A DNA stretch of 64,000 nt, taken from positions 62,001 through 126,000 of the forward strand of contig JAIKYD010000107.1 in assembly GCA_024683485.1 (NCBI GenBank), read 5' to 3'. Under the pieces are notes generated by a model. That model worked only from the letters and a program-made list of their open reading frames with translations. It searched no databases and was not told the origin of the DNA. Both the position numbers and the translations under genes were made by a program. This document shows positions 24,173 to 34,151 of the stretch, one piece after another (position 1 is the stretch's first letter; each line of letters begins with the position of its first letter). This DNA comes from Saccharofermentans sp. (lineage in GTDB: Bacteria; Bacillota; Clostridia; Saccharofermentanales; Saccharofermentanaceae).

Positions 24173-26433
24173 TGCTTCTCAAAATCCTCCACAGAGACCG
24201 GTTTGGAGAAATAATAACCCTGATACAGTTTACACCCCATAGCGTAGAGATTCTCAAACTGCTTTGCAGTCTCGACACCTTCGATAAGCGTATCTATCTC
24301 AAGATCTTCGGACATACTGATAATGTGCTTGATTATAAGTCCGGCCTTCATGTTGCGCTCGGAATCCTTCAGGAACTGCATGTCGATCTTGATCACATCT
24401 ATATTCATGTCTTTGAGCAGATTAAGTGATGAATATCCGCTGCCGAAATCGTCCATCTCAATGATAAACCCGTAATCGCGGAGCTCACTGACAACCTTAT
24501 GAATATCAACCGCATCATCCATAACGGCAGACTCCGTAATCTCTATCCTTAGCTTGACCGGATCGATACCATGCTCTTCCACAAGACTCTTAAGTTCTGA
24601 TACAACATCCATATAATATAAATCCTTGGGAGAGATGTTGATTGAGATAAAGTTGCCAATGCCCCTCGATTTCCAATCTGAGAGCTTCTCACACGCGCAT
24701 CTCCACATATAACGGTCAACTTCAGCAATAAGGCCGTTGCGTTCAAACAGGGGGATAAACATGCCCGGGTTCATAAAGCCTTCCTCAGGATGGATCCATC
24801 TGACAAGGGCTTCCGCTCCCGAGAGCATACCGCGCGAATCCACAATGGGCTGAAGATAAGGTCTGATCTGTTTTGAAGCGATGGCATCTTTGACCTGGTT
24901 GGATATCAGCTGATTATGGATGATCTCATTTCTGAGCTTATCATCGTAATAAACGACAGGATTATGATTGTCATCACGGATCATCGTCGTGGCAAGACGC
25001 GCACTGTCAAAGAACAGGGGGACATCGATCTCATCATCAGGGCTGATATCATAGAGACCAAAGTGTATTATCAGGCGGTGCTCCAGATTGTCATCCTTAA
25101 CTGCAAACTTCTCAAGGATACCCTGGACACGCTTATCATCAAAAGTGGGTTTATCAAGCAGAATACCAAAAGCATCATCTGAAAGCCTTCCGTATATACA
25201 CTTTTTACTTGTGCTTTTATCTATGAATTCAGCAATCTTCTTAAGCGCAAATTCACCGAACTTTTTTCCAAACACGTCATTTATGACCTTGAAATTAGCT
25301 ATCTCAATATATCCGATCATATAATTGGTTGAATGATCATTTTCGAGTCTCCGAATGATATTCTCGAAAAGATATTCCTTAGTATAAAGGCCGGTAAGGT
25401 GATCATGAGTGGACCGGTACATCTCACGCTTCATCTCGAGCTGTTCCTCAGTGATATCACGCACACTCAGATACGATCCGGTAACATTGCCTTTCTCATC
25501 CGCAACAGACCTCATCGCCAAATGAGTATACTGAGCCTCATCACCTTCCCCGATCGTAACTCTCTTAAACCAGCCCGTGCTTCTGAAATCAATATCACCG
25601 AACAGGAACTTAAGATCCTCATTGACTTTATCATAATTGTCCCCGGAGATACCAATGAGCTTTTTCGCGGGTTCATTGGTCCATATGCACTTTCCGCTCT
25701 TGTCAAAGAAGAATAATGCTTCCGGCATCTCAGACGCCATCCCGGACAGCATGCGGTCCAAAAGTCTCATTGGTCTGTAATGAAGTGCAAAGAAATAAAC
25801 AAGCAGGCCGAACACTCCAAATCCGATCATCGACATATCCATAGGCTGCCTTGAGAAGATATAGTATGTCTCAACCGCACCCGTTATGATCATAGACAAA
25901 AGGATCACCCAGTACTTCTCGGCATATATTCTCGCGGTCTTTATGGTCTTTACCACGAAAATGACCAGTACTGCAAAGAACAGTCCGTAGCATACAACTC
26001 TATGATATGTCTGCCCTATGTAAGGAACGAGCCTGAAATATGCGCGGCCCTCTACCTTTATCATGTCGGTGGAAAAAGACAGTCCCAAAAACGGATTAAG
26101 AATATACTGGACAATATCTAGACCAAAGAGCGTAAATATCAGCACCTGCAATGCACGCTTCGGTTTGCCCATATCACAATATGCATGCGCGAAATACCAT
26201 ACTGAATAAACTGCGGCATCCATGCCAATGAAATAGACGTAATATCCAATATTTGAAACAAACGGATCAGATGAAATTATCAGTATCAGGTTGCCGGTAA
26301 CAGGCGCGGCCATACCCGCCAGCAATAATGCTACGGCATATCCAATGTTTTTCTTTGAATGCCTGGCGAATATCAGGCACACAAAGAGCGCAATTACCAG
26401 TATGGAAAAGATTACCGATAATGCCAGTCTCAT
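24160..26433 (-). CDS. Membrane PAS-GGDEF-EAL protein, probable cyclic-di-GMP phosphodiesterase
   Basis: The 757-residue protein starts with seven membrane helices (about 1-220, resembling the N-terminal 7TM sensor region of histidine kinases). A PAS domain (about 225-340), a GGDEF domain (about 350-505) and an EAL domain (about 515-755) follow. The GGDEF site is degenerate (SDDAF), so it likely has no cyclase activity and may bind GTP to regulate. The EAL domain keeps its catalytic residues: EALVRW, SINISPKDL, EITES, DDFGSGYSS, KID and EGVET. It should therefore degrade cyclic di-GMP. It is followed by a coupled small lipoprotein gene. Confidence 0.9.
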   Translation of the reverse strand: MRLALSVIFSILVIALFVCLIFARHSKKNIGYAVALLLAGMAAPVTGNLILIISSDPFVSNIGYYVYFIGMDAAVYSVWYFAHAYCDMGKPKRALQVLIFTLFGLDIVQYILNPFLGLSFSTDMIKVEGRAYFRLVPYIGQTYHRVVCYGLFFAVLVIFVVKTIKTARIYAEKYWVILLSMIITGAVETYYIFSRQPMDMSMIGFGVFGLLVYFFALHYRPMRLLDRMLSGMASEMPEALFFFDKSGKCIWTNEPAKKLIGISGDNYDKVNEDLKFLFGDIDFRSTGWFKRVTIGEGDEAQYTHLAMRSVADEKGNVTGSYLSVRDITEEQLEMKREMYRSTHDHLTGLYTKEYLFENIIRRLENDHSTNYMIGYIEIANFKVINDVFGKKFGEFALKKIAEFIDKSTSKKCIYGRLSDDAFGILLDKPTFDDKRVQGILEKFAVKDDNLEHRLIIHFGLYDISPDDEIDVPLFFDSARLATTMIRDDNHNPVVYYDDKLRNEIIHNQLISNQVKDAIASKQIRPYLQPIVDSRGMLSGAEALVRWIHPEEGFMNPGMFIPLFERNGLIAEVDRYMWRCACEKLSDWKSRGIGNFISINISPKDLYYMDVVSELKSLVEEHGIDPVKLRIEITESAVMDDAVDIHKVVSELRDYGFIIEMDDFGSGYSSLNLLKDMNIDVIKIDMQFLKDSERNMKAGLIIKHIISMSEDLEIDTLIEGVETAKQFENLYAMGCKLYQGYYFSKPVSVEDFEKQWFD

Positions 26434-26516
26434 AACCTGCCTGCCCCCTGATCATTCTATGGATAAATTCTATCATTTATAGAGAATAATCTCATTCACA
26501 GGCGATTCACCCAATT

Positions 26517-27509
26517 TTAACAGTTTGGTAAGGTCTTTCTCTTCTCTTTTCTTGCAATTCTCTTGAGTCTGGCATCATATTTGTCCCTGATCAGGAAGAA
26601 ATAGATCAGTCCGGAAATGCTTGCAGATAAAGCAAGAAGGATGAGGCAGAAGGCAGATGCCCTGTCATAAGCATTTCCCATGCCCAGTATATTCTCCAGA
26701 TATGTCATCATAGTCAGACTCGTTCTCATAACATCATAAGGACGTGACAGGAGGCTTGGTATCTCGCTCATGGCAAGCCCGTCCACTACCGAAAGAACGA
26801 CTATGAAGAACATGATCGGACGCATACAGGGTAATGTAATGTGAAAGAAAGTATGGAACCTTGACGATCCGTCCATTTCCGCAGCTTCGAATATCTCAAC
26901 AGGAATACTGGTCAATCCGGTAACAGCATAAATAAACGTGATCCCGAAATGCACAAAAACACTTACGACAATGATAAAGAAATGCTCTGATAGAAAGAAT
27001 TCAAAATCTTTATCTGTCACACCAAACCCGTTGATCGCAGCTGCAATAAGGGAAAGGCTTACAACACTTCCGACAAAACTTATGATGTTATCCAGGACCA
27101 TATAACCCAGAGTGGAACCTGTCATAAGATTTGGAAAGAAGAACGCTGTCTTAAAGAAAGATCTTCCCTTGATCTTAAGTCTCCTGTCAGTCATTGTTGC
27201 CGCCAGCCAAAATGCCAGTATCCACTCTGGAATAGTCTGGGCTATCCATAATTTGAATGTGTTCTTAAATGAGATTGCGAATGACGATGTTGCTAAAAGA
27301 TCCGTGAAGTTTTTATACCACGGCAGACCTGCATCAACCAGCAGGGTAGGATTATCTATACGGGAAGTATGCTTCAGATCGCAGAATGCGAAGAGCACAG
27401 TATTCCCCATTGGCCAAAGATGAAAGATAAGGAACGCAACAATAAAAGGGATTGCGAAAATGTATCCCCATTTATTATAGTGTCTCTCTATTGATCTTCT
27501 TTTCCCCAT
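26517..27509 (-). CDS. ABC transporter permease, MalF type
   Basis: The 330-residue protein has six membrane helices after an N-terminal basic stretch (GKRRSIERHYNKWGYIF) and the conserved EAA loop (EIFEAAEMDGSSRFHTF) that contacts the ATPase. This places it with the MalF/UgpA-type inner-membrane subunits of carbohydrate importers. No substrate-binding lipoprotein or ATPase is nearby; the companion MalG-type gene lies directly upstream in the opposite direction. The real partner genes may lie elsewhere and share a common ATPase such as MsmK, which is usual for Firmicutes. Substrate unknown. Confidence 0.88.
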   Translation of the reverse strand: MGKRRSIERHYNKWGYIFAIPFIVAFLIFHLWPMGNTVLFAFCDLKHTSRIDNPTLLVDAGLPWYKNFTDLLATSSFAISFKNTFKLWIAQTIPEWILAFWLAATMTDRRLKIKGRSFFKTAFFFPNLMTGSTLGYMVLDNIISFVGSVVSLSLIAAAINGFGVTDKDFEFFLSEHFFIIVVSVFVHFGITFIYAVTGLTSIPVEIFEAAEMDGSSRFHTFFHITLPCMRPIMFFIVVLSVVDGLAMSEIPSLLSRPYDVMRTSLTMMTYLENILGMGNAYDRASAFCLILLALSASISGLIYFFLIRDKYDARLKRIARKEKRKTLPNC

Positions 27510-27596
27510 AAAGCCCCGTCAGCTGCGCCATGCAACAGCAACAATATAAATCGACAGAAGTATTATATAGTACACTCAGGAAAATATACAGAAAAT

Positions 27597-27625
27597 TTGA
27601 CATGTCACGGCTATGCAAATAGAAT
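27597..27625 (+). promoter_or_regulatory. Consensus promoter for the MalG-type permease, with palindrome
   Basis: TTGACA (27597-27602), a 17-base spacer and TAGAAT (27620-27625) match the sigma-A consensus closely. TGACATGTCA (27598-27607) is a perfect palindrome covering the -35 box, a likely repressor site. A further GTCTGA/TCAGAC repeat (27639-27658) lies in the leader. Confidence 0.7.
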
Positions 27626-27676
27626 AACTTTTAGATCAGTCTGACAGAGTCTTCAGACGATGCGGGGGATACAGGT

Positions 27677-28513
27677 TTGGGTGATAATGTAACAGTCAAA
27701 ATATCAAGACAGAGACACGAGTTGATACTGAAGGTAATCGTTTACAGCGTATCGGTTGTCCTGACATTCATGACTCTGTATCCGTTCCTTATGATGCTTC
27801 AGGACTTTACTGGTTTCCGGGCTAATAACCCTGCAAGAATTCTGAAAGTGCTTCCTCAAAGATGCCAAGAACTGGTCGCTTTCTTCAAATCGAGAGTTGT
27901 CACAGGGTTTATAAATTCAGTAATCGTGGCGGCATGCAGCACATTCCTGAATGTCTATTTCTCAGCGCTTACCGCGCATTCAATTTTCGCTTACAAATGG
28001 AAAATGAGGAAAGCGTTCAGCAACTTTATCCTTGCACTTATGATGATCCCTAACATTGTCGCAACAGCGGGATTTATTCAGTTAGCCTACAGATTTCATG
28101 TAAACAACAGCCTTGCCCTGCTGATCCTTCCCGCTATCGCAACTCCAATATCCGTAGTCTTTATGAGGCTCTATCTTGAGTCATCCTTCTCACTGGAGCT
28201 TATGGATTCAGCCAGGATCGACGGTGCAGGAGAGTTCCGTATCTTCAATCAGATAGTCCTCCCTATCCTGAAGCCGGCTATAGCCACACAGGCAATCTTC
28301 GGACTTGCCAACAGCTGGAACGAGACTTTCCTTCCGCTTGTCCTTAACATAGAGGAAGAGAAGAAAACCCTTCCGGTCATTTTGATCCTCAATTATGCCA
28401 AGGGAGAGAACACCATACCGATGTTTGTTACAACGATCCCTCTGGTAATCGCTTTTCTCTTCCTGTCAAGACACATCGTCGAAGGCGTCCAACTGGGCAG
28501 TGTTAAGATGTAA
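27677..28513 (+). CDS. ABC transporter permease, MalG type
   Basis: The 278-residue protein has six membrane helices and the EAA loop (MDSARIDGAGEFRIFNQIVLP) of MalG-type carbohydrate permeases. The start is taken as TTG 27677, behind GGGGG. Nearby ATGs are out of frame or stop at once, and the next in-frame Met is inside helix 1. It is transcribed away from its MalF-type partner from its own consensus promoter. This is unusual, since such pairs are normally one operon. Substrate-binding protein and ATPase are absent here. Confidence 0.88.
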   Translation: MGDNVTVKISRQRHELILKVIVYSVSVVLTFMTLYPFLMMLQDFTGFRANNPARILKVLPQRCQELVAFFKSRVVTGFINSVIVAACSTFLNVYFSALTAHSIFAYKWKMRKAFSNFILALMMIPNIVATAGFIQLAYRFHVNNSLALLILPAIATPISVVFMRLYLESSFSLELMDSARIDGAGEFRIFNQIVLPILKPAIATQAIFGLANSWNETFLPLVLNIEEEKKTLPVILILNYAKGENTIPMFVTTIPLVIAFLFLSRHIVEGVQLGSVKM

Positions 28514-28563
28514 CAGATATATCGCGATATCATTCAACCCGCAATTCTGACCGGATATTACTA

Positions 28564-28572
28564 TGATATAAT
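28564..28572 (+). promoter_or_regulatory. Extended -10 promoter for the M13 peptidase
   Basis: TGA followed by TATAAT (28567-28572) forms a perfect extended -10 element 36 bases before the start codon. The best -35 candidate (TTCTGA) is poor. Confidence 0.5.
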
Positions 28573-28608
28573 CGTCAGGAAATTCTTGCTTGAGGATCGG
28601 TACGGGGT

Positions 28609-30660
28609 ATGCATTTAATAACCAAGAGAATAATCTGCCTGGCTCTTACAGGCGCATTGTGCCTGTCTTTTGCTTCCTGCTCAGAAAGCAATAAAACAGG
28701 TAAATATGCATGGATCGATTCAGATCTCATAGATAACCAGGACCTTTCAGGCAGCTGCAGATTACAGGATGATTTTGCCGCTTCGGCAAATTCTGACTGG
28801 ATTATGAATCACACCTACGATCCTTTAGGTCCGAACGGTTCCTTCGAAGATACCAAACTAACCGTTGACCAGCAGAAAAGAGCCCTTTTGGATGATGCCT
28901 CAAAGACAAGCAAAAACCTTGAGCTGATCAGATCTTATGACAGCCTCTTCTCAGACTGGGACTACAGGGATCAGACTGGTGTTGAGCCACTTCGAAAATA
29001 TATCGGTTACATCGATGATATAAGCACCCTCGAAGATGCCGGAAAATATATGCTCGACAACGTTAAAAACCCTTTTGCGGTATCGCTCGTAAAACTGTCA
29101 GCCGCTAAGCACCAGGGCGAGGATCAATACAAGTGTCTCGAGATAAACCAGCCTGATTACTCGCTCGGAAAAGCGTCCGAATACTATTCGATCCGAGATA
29201 AAGGACTTCAAGAAAGAGACAGGACAACGGCCACGGTCAATTGCCTTATGACAAAACTCGGTTACTCCAGAGAGGATTCACGCAGGCTTTTGAATGAGTG
29301 TTTCGCATTCGAGACCAAACTTGCCGACATCAATCCTGAAGGCATGTCACTTGATGCCTATAATCTTATCGTAACCAGGGATCAGGTCCTTGAGGCCTCA
29401 GGTGGTTATCCATTAAATGATATGCTCGAACACTATTGTCTCGGCAAAGCAGTTGCCTACAATGCGGATCTGATCTATCTAAAGGGATTGGACAGTGTGT
29501 TTACGGCTAAAAACCTTGAAGGAATAAAAGCATATTTTAAAGTAAGGCTCATGATGAATTCACTGCCATTACTGGATGAGGAATCTTTCACTCTCTACAG
29601 GGAAAACATGGTTGACAGAATGAATCCTTTCGGCTCGGTAAGCGAAGGACGCCCGGACAGATATCTGTTCCATATCCTGGGAAATAGCTGTCTTAATGCC
29701 GCTATGGATCAGGCATATCTTGATGAATACTACGACGAGAATGTCTTTCAGGATCTGACTGACCTCTCCAATATGCTTATCGACGGATACAGGGAAATTC
29801 TTGACAGCAAAGACTGGATCTCAGATGAGAATAAAGCACGTCTTAACGAGAAGCTTGATAATATGGCTCTTCTGATCATAAATCCTTCAAACACAGCGGA
29901 TTTTGGTAACATGTCTTTTGTTTCTAAAGAGGATGGCGGCTCACTTCTTGATGCTTACTGCAAGATCAATGAGTTTGAGATAAGACATCTTGGTGATATT
30001 ACCACTATGAGATTCGACCGGACATACTGGGACATCTATGACGTTACCATCTCCACCACTGCCACCGGATCTGCCTATGCTCCCTGGCTCAACGTACTCT
30101 ACATCCATATCGGGATCTTGTCAGGAAATATCTATTCGCCTGATATGACAATAGAGCAGAAGCTTGGTGCTATCGGAGCCGTAATCGGTCACGAGATGAC
30201 ACATGCATTTGACTCCAACGGGGTAAATTATGATTTTTACGGCAATAAAAAAGCTGTTATCGAAGGCAACGATATGGAAACCTTCTCTTCTTTGTCATCA
30301 AAGGTTACAAGTTACTATGAAGGGATCACACCATTTAAAGGTGCCGATACATACGCGATCGATAATATCTTAAGCGGTGAAGCTATTGCTGATATGGGTT
30401 CAGTCAAATGTGCGCTTATGATCGCCAAAGATATTGAAGGCTTCGATTACGATCTGTTCTTCAGGAGTTATGCCACACTCTGGCGCAGCATGTGTCCAAA
30501 GGGCGACGTCATATGGTATATGAGAGAAGATGATCACCCTCTCCACTACCTCAGGATAAACGTAACCCTGCAGCAGTTCGATGAGTTCTATATCACCTAT
30601 AACATCCAGCCGGGAGATAATATGTATCTTGCTCCTGAAGACAGGATAGCGATCTGGTAA
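28609..30660 (+). CDS. M13-family metallopeptidase lipoprotein (neprilysin-like)
   Basis: The 683-residue protein has a lipoprotein signal (lipobox FASC at about residue 24). The zinc site is complete: HExxH with His528, Glu529 and His532 (GHEMTH), and the third ligand Glu591 in GEAIAD. Both M13 subdomains are present, and the length fits the family (about 630-700). Neprilysin-type enzymes cleave short peptides, so this one probably trims peptides at the cell surface. A membrane protein gene follows after 12 bases. Peptide specificity unknown. Confidence 0.92.
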   Translation: MHLITKRIICLALTGALCLSFASCSESNKTGKYAWIDSDLIDNQDLSGSCRLQDDFAASANSDWIMNHTYDPLGPNGSFEDTKLTVDQQKRALLDDASKTSKNLELIRSYDSLFSDWDYRDQTGVEPLRKYIGYIDDISTLEDAGKYMLDNVKNPFAVSLVKLSAAKHQGEDQYKCLEINQPDYSLGKASEYYSIRDKGLQERDRTTATVNCLMTKLGYSREDSRRLLNECFAFETKLADINPEGMSLDAYNLIVTRDQVLEASGGYPLNDMLEHYCLGKAVAYNADLIYLKGLDSVFTAKNLEGIKAYFKVRLMMNSLPLLDEESFTLYRENMVDRMNPFGSVSEGRPDRYLFHILGNSCLNAAMDQAYLDEYYDENVFQDLTDLSNMLIDGYREILDSKDWISDENKARLNEKLDNMALLIINPSNTADFGNMSFVSKEDGGSLLDAYCKINEFEIRHLGDITTMRFDRTYWDIYDVTISTTATGSAYAPWLNVLYIHIGILSGNIYSPDMTIEQKLGAIGAVIGHEMTHAFDSNGVNYDFYGNKKAVIEGNDMETFSSLSSKVTSYYEGITPFKGADTYAIDNILSGEAIADMGSVKCALMIAKDIEGFDYDLFFRSYATLWRSMCPKGDVIWYMREDDHPLHYLRINVTLQQFDEFYITYNIQPGDNMYLAPEDRIAIW

Positions 30661-30672
30661 GAGAGGCTTGAT

Positions 30673-31491
30673 ATGAGAGATATTTTCGTGGAAGAAATAA
30701 AAAGGATCACCGGCCTTAAGAGATTCAGGATAATGTGTTTGCTGTTGTTAGCCGGCTTCATTGCCTGGGTGATCTATACCAAAGTCACATTCTGGAACGA
30801 CTTCATGTATTTAGTCAGAGTTCAGAATTATATGCTTTACTTCTTCAATCTTGGATCATTCGTAACTGTGATGCTGGGTCTTCACAGAAGAAAGTTCACA
30901 TCTAACAGCATAGTTCTCGCAAACGGACACGGAGGCTCAAGGGCTAAGACCGTTCTCGGGAAATGGCTGACCGGTATATGCCTGATATTCATTATGTATG
31001 CCGTTCTGGCAGTCTTTGTTATACTAATGAGCCTTATCCTTGGGGCACATAGCAGCGGAGACCAGATCGGTGTAATGATGCTGTCCATCCTGATGAATGC
31101 CATCTCGGTAGCGGGAAGTTACGGTCTTTATATGATGTTCCAGTTTCTCACGGCATTCCCTGCCGTCTCAATACTGCTGGCCACAATATCAATTGAGATC
31201 CTTCCTGCTTTTATAGACAGATACGGATTTGATCTTTTCCCGGAGCTGGTCATAATCAATAATCTTCTCATGTACGGCCGCACCAGGGCAGGATTCTCGG
31301 GCATATTGCTGGGTATGCCGAGGTTTGAATTCCTTCTATTCTTTCTTATTTACTCCGCGGTTGGTGTTCTCTTCTCCATGCTGATCTTCAAGCTGAAACG
31401 CGAAAAGAAACCCCGTAAGAGCAGGAAGAAAGATCCCGAAAAAGAACAAACTCCGCAGGAAGATATTAGTATAAGTACTCCTGCTGTTTGA
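30673..31491 (+). CDS. Multi-pass membrane protein, ABC-2 permease-like
   Basis: The 272-residue protein has about six hydrophobic segments and a long, lysine- and proline-rich cytoplasmic tail (KREKKPRKSRKKDPEKEQ). Its order of helices and the loop HRRKFTSNSIVLANGHGG recall ABC-2 family membrane subunits, but no ATPase gene is adjacent, so the assignment is tentative. It lies 12 bases after the M13 peptidase gene in the same operon. The stop codon is only 7 bases from that of the convergent serine hydrolase gene. Confidence 0.55.
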   Translation: MRDIFVEEIKRITGLKRFRIMCLLLLAGFIAWVIYTKVTFWNDFMYLVRVQNYMLYFFNLGSFVTVMLGLHRRKFTSNSIVLANGHGGSRAKTVLGKWLTGICLIFIMYAVLAVFVILMSLILGAHSSGDQIGVMMLSILMNAISVAGSYGLYMMFQFLTAFPAVSILLATISIEILPAFIDRYGFDLFPELVIINNLLMYGRTRAGFSGILLGMPRFEFLLFFLIYSAVGVLFSMLIFKLKREKKPRKSRKKDPEKEQTPQEDISISTPAV

Positions 31492-31498
31492 TATGCGG

Positions 31499-32809
31499 TC
31501 ATCCCCGTGGGATATCCCACTCCCCGTCGACGCCCAGAAAAGCCCTGGCCATATCTTTGGAAAAATCAAGTCCGTTGTCACTGTTTGTAAGAATAACAGC
31601 ATATTTATTCTGTTCAGGATACAAAACACAGAGACTCTGGAATCCGGGATTTATGCCTGAATGCCAATATGTCGTTTCCGCTTCTCCTGTCTGTTCTATA
31701 GCTATTCCAATGCCCCATGCGTTTCTGTCATCTATGGTTACAGAGGGGAGAAACATTTCATTAAAACCGTCACCGGGATCTTTGGCCTTATTCATGAGTT
31801 CGTTGCAGAATACCGACATGTCCCTGGCTGAGGATTTAAACGTATATGCACAATTTGCTTTCTTTGCAATGACATCATTAGTAACAGGAATACCATATGG
31901 AAGCGCGAATGCCAGCACAGCAAATAACAATGTTACAACCGGTATAAAGAGGTAAAAGAGTTTGCTTTTCTTTCCGGTAATAAACAGGCCAGTTCCCAGA
32001 AGTGCAAAACAGGCAAGGAACAACGCGAATACCTTTGATACAAAGAAGAACAACAGGAAGACCGAGTTGATTATCCCTGCTGCCAAAAAGCATACAGCAA
32101 ATGCGGCCTTAAAAGAAAAGTATCTGAACCCGGTTAACTTTCCTGTTATTCCTGCGGCAGCAAGAAGCAAAATGAATGACAATACAAAAACAGCCATTGC
32201 GTAGAGAAACGCTGAACCCGGACCCATATATGGAAGAACAGTTGCCCTGCCTTCAAACGTACTGTTATTCATTCCAAGCGGCTCAAAAACATAATGTGAA
32301 GCGGCCTGCTCCAGAGTCATTCCGCTTGCATTCTCGATCACACTCTGCAGGTAGATATACCCTACGCCCGAGTAACAGAATCTGGTCCCCGGATTGGAAT
32401 ATATCTTCTTATCCGTTCCGAGCTCATAATTGGGCGAGAACCCTGCCGTATGGCACAGAAGCTGCCTGAGCGTTATATCATCAAGTCTTTCATCATCAGT
32501 GATAAGATCCGGATCAAGATACTGGGCTATCCTGTCATCAAGAGACAAAATACCCTCTTCTGTCATAGCAAGAGCAATATATGCCGCAACGGTCTTGCCA
32601 TTCGAGGCGAGTTCAAATACAGTATCCTCATCCGTCCCCTTACCATAGTTCCTATACTCTGCAGAACCGTTATCATAGAGGACAGCTGAATAATTATTTA
32701 TTCTGTACTTCTCTTCAAGTGTCTGATCCTTTTTGATACCGCAAGCGGCAAAAGTCAGAACAGAAACAACCGTCATTACTATCAATACAGATTTTATTTC
32801 TGCTCTCAT
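31499..32809 (-). CDS. Serine hydrolase of the beta-lactamase/DD-peptidase fold with an internal membrane block
   Basis: The start is ATG 32809, six bases after GGAGG; the longer frame to 32860 has no site. The 436-residue protein is a lipoprotein (lipobox FAAC). The N-terminal half holds the serine motif (ASNGKTVAAY) and the YSG motif (RFCYSGVGYIYL), as in class C-like penicillin-recognising enzymes. About 120 residues with four or five membrane helices then interrupt the fold (FLYAMAVFVLSFILLL onward). The C-terminal half resumes with the HSG motif (YWHSGINPG). The membrane block is unusual and may attach the enzyme close to the membrane. Likely peptidoglycan or ester hydrolase; substrate unknown. 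Confidence 0.82.
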   Translation of the reverse strand: MRAEIKSVLIVMTVVSVLTFAACGIKKDQTLEEKYRINNYSAVLYDNGSAEYRNYGKGTDEDTVFELASNGKTVAAYIALAMTEEGILSLDDRIAQYLDPDLITDDERLDDITLRQLLCHTAGFSPNYELGTDKKIYSNPGTRFCYSGVGYIYLQSVIENASGMTLEQAASHYVFEPLGMNNSTFEGRATVLPYMGPGSAFLYAMAVFVLSFILLLAAAGITGKLTGFRYFSFKAAFAVCFLAAGIINSVFLLFFFVSKVFALFLACFALLGTGLFITGKKSKLFYLFIPVVTLLFAVLAFALPYGIPVTNDVIAKKANCAYTFKSSARDMSVFCNELMNKAKDPGDGFNEMFLPSVTIDDRNAWGIGIAIEQTGEAETTYWHSGINPGFQSLCVLYPEQNKYAVILTNSDNGLDFSKDMARAFLGVDGEWDIPRG

Positions 32810-32936
32810 ATACATCCTCCGGATAGCCTGTAAACCAATGCATTTGTCTTGTCTGTTCACAGGTTAGACGGAGAATTATGGATTTCGTTACAAAGTGTTT
32901 TTTTGGGTCAGTGGTGTCAAATGGACGGAAATAATA

Positions 32937-34085
32937 TCAGTCGTAAGTGATGACCTGGTGGCCAAACGTATTCTTAAGCCAGTCACCGCTGCTGTTGTCA
33001 GAGGACGGGAAAACAACCGTGTTCGGATCACCGTCTGAGATATATCTTTTCCCTGCGTTAAGCTGGGAGAAATTCATCTCAATATCCCATTCAGTTCCGC
33101 CATTGTCATAGCCGCGGATCCTTCTGATCGCCATATTGTTATAGTCTCTTACGAACGGAGAATATGACCTTGTCCATGCGCAAAGAAGCGCAGCCTTCGT
33201 GGAATAAGTGAATCCGTCATATGTTCCCGAGAAGATCCTGTCATACTGCGGTTTGCCGGAACCTATATTTTCGGGCGAACCAAATGGAAGAGCCACAATA
33301 TCAACATATTGTCCGGGGATGATCTCATCAAGCTTCTTAAACATGGAACCGACCTGTTTCTCAATCTCGTCAGCATCACAGTCTCCGAGTTTTTTGTGGT
33401 CGCGTGTGTGATTGCCGATATCATAACCGTTATCGACCATCCACTTCATGACTTTGCGGTCTTCTTCCTCACCGTTCTCGAAAAGCTGAGAGTTCACAAA
33501 AAACGTTGCCGTAACATTATAGTCCGGATATTCGGATTTGATCTTCTCCAGTATGCCTATTGCACAGGTGGGATCAAAAACCGGTGTTCCGTCATCATTC
33601 CAGCCCTGAAGAACAACATCCCTGATCCCGTCATCAAAAGTCAGTATGAGAGGACTGTATCCGAAAGGCACATCGATATATCCGTCAACAAAATCAGTGA
33701 GCCGCATCATGCGGTAACCCTGTTCATAATACCTTCTCAGATCCGCCTCAAATGCCTCGGAAGTCCTGTTGTATCCGTCCTTATCAACATTGCCGCCGGT
33801 ATACTGTGTCTCGGCATTGGTCATGCCATAGACTCTGTGATACATAAGGATAGGCACCGAGTTAAGTTCATTAACTCCGGCATTCCTGTATTCTTCCGCA
33901 GTATAAGTCACAAAAGCACTTGTCTCGGGCACAGTTTCCGTAATCTCAGTCGTGGCCGCAGTGGTTTGTACGGAAGTAGATATGGCATCCATCACTGAAG
34001 TCTCAGTATCACTTTTGCATCCGGACAGCAGAGATGCCGCCATTGATGCAATAAGTGCATATACCGTGACTTTTCTGATATTCAT
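32937..34085 (-). CDS. Polysaccharide deacetylase lipoprotein (NodB-like)
   Basis: The 382-residue protein has a lipoprotein signal (lipobox LLSGC), a low-complexity threonine-rich linker and a carbohydrate esterase 4 (NodB) domain. Motif 1 is TFDDG, motif 2 NHTRDH (metal-binding His pair), and motif 3 is weak: LPFGSP replaces the usual RxPxG. It probably removes acetyl groups from a wall or capsular polymer at the cell surface. A second, complete NodB enzyme lies 3 kb away at 37147. No clear operon partners. Confidence 0.88.
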   Translation of the reverse strand: MNIRKVTVYALIASMAASLLSGCKSDTETSVMDAISTSVQTTAATTEITETVPETSAFVTYTAEEYRNAGVNELNSVPILMYHRVYGMTNAETQYTGGNVDKDGYNRTSEAFEADLRRYYEQGYRMMRLTDFVDGYIDVPFGYSPLILTFDDGIRDVVLQGWNDDGTPVFDPTCAIGILEKIKSEYPDYNVTATFFVNSQLFENGEEEDRKVMKWMVDNGYDIGNHTRDHKKLGDCDADEIEKQVGSMFKKLDEIIPGQYVDIVALPFGSPENIGSGKPQYDRIFSGTYDGFTYSTKAALLCAWTRSYSPFVRDYNNMAIRRIRGYDNGGTEWDIEMNFSQLNAGKRYISDGDPNTVVFPSSDNSSGDWLKNTFGHQVITYD

Positions 34086-34151
34086 AACTTATAAGATCCT
34101 TGTCCGTATATTCTTTACGGTTGAAGTATATACGAATTCTTCATAAAAATC

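Noticed and set aside
33309-33998. Plus-strand 229-codon frame opposite the deacetylase
   Set aside because: The NodB motifs of the minus-strand protein cover this region; the plus frame has no ribosome site and no recognisable domain.
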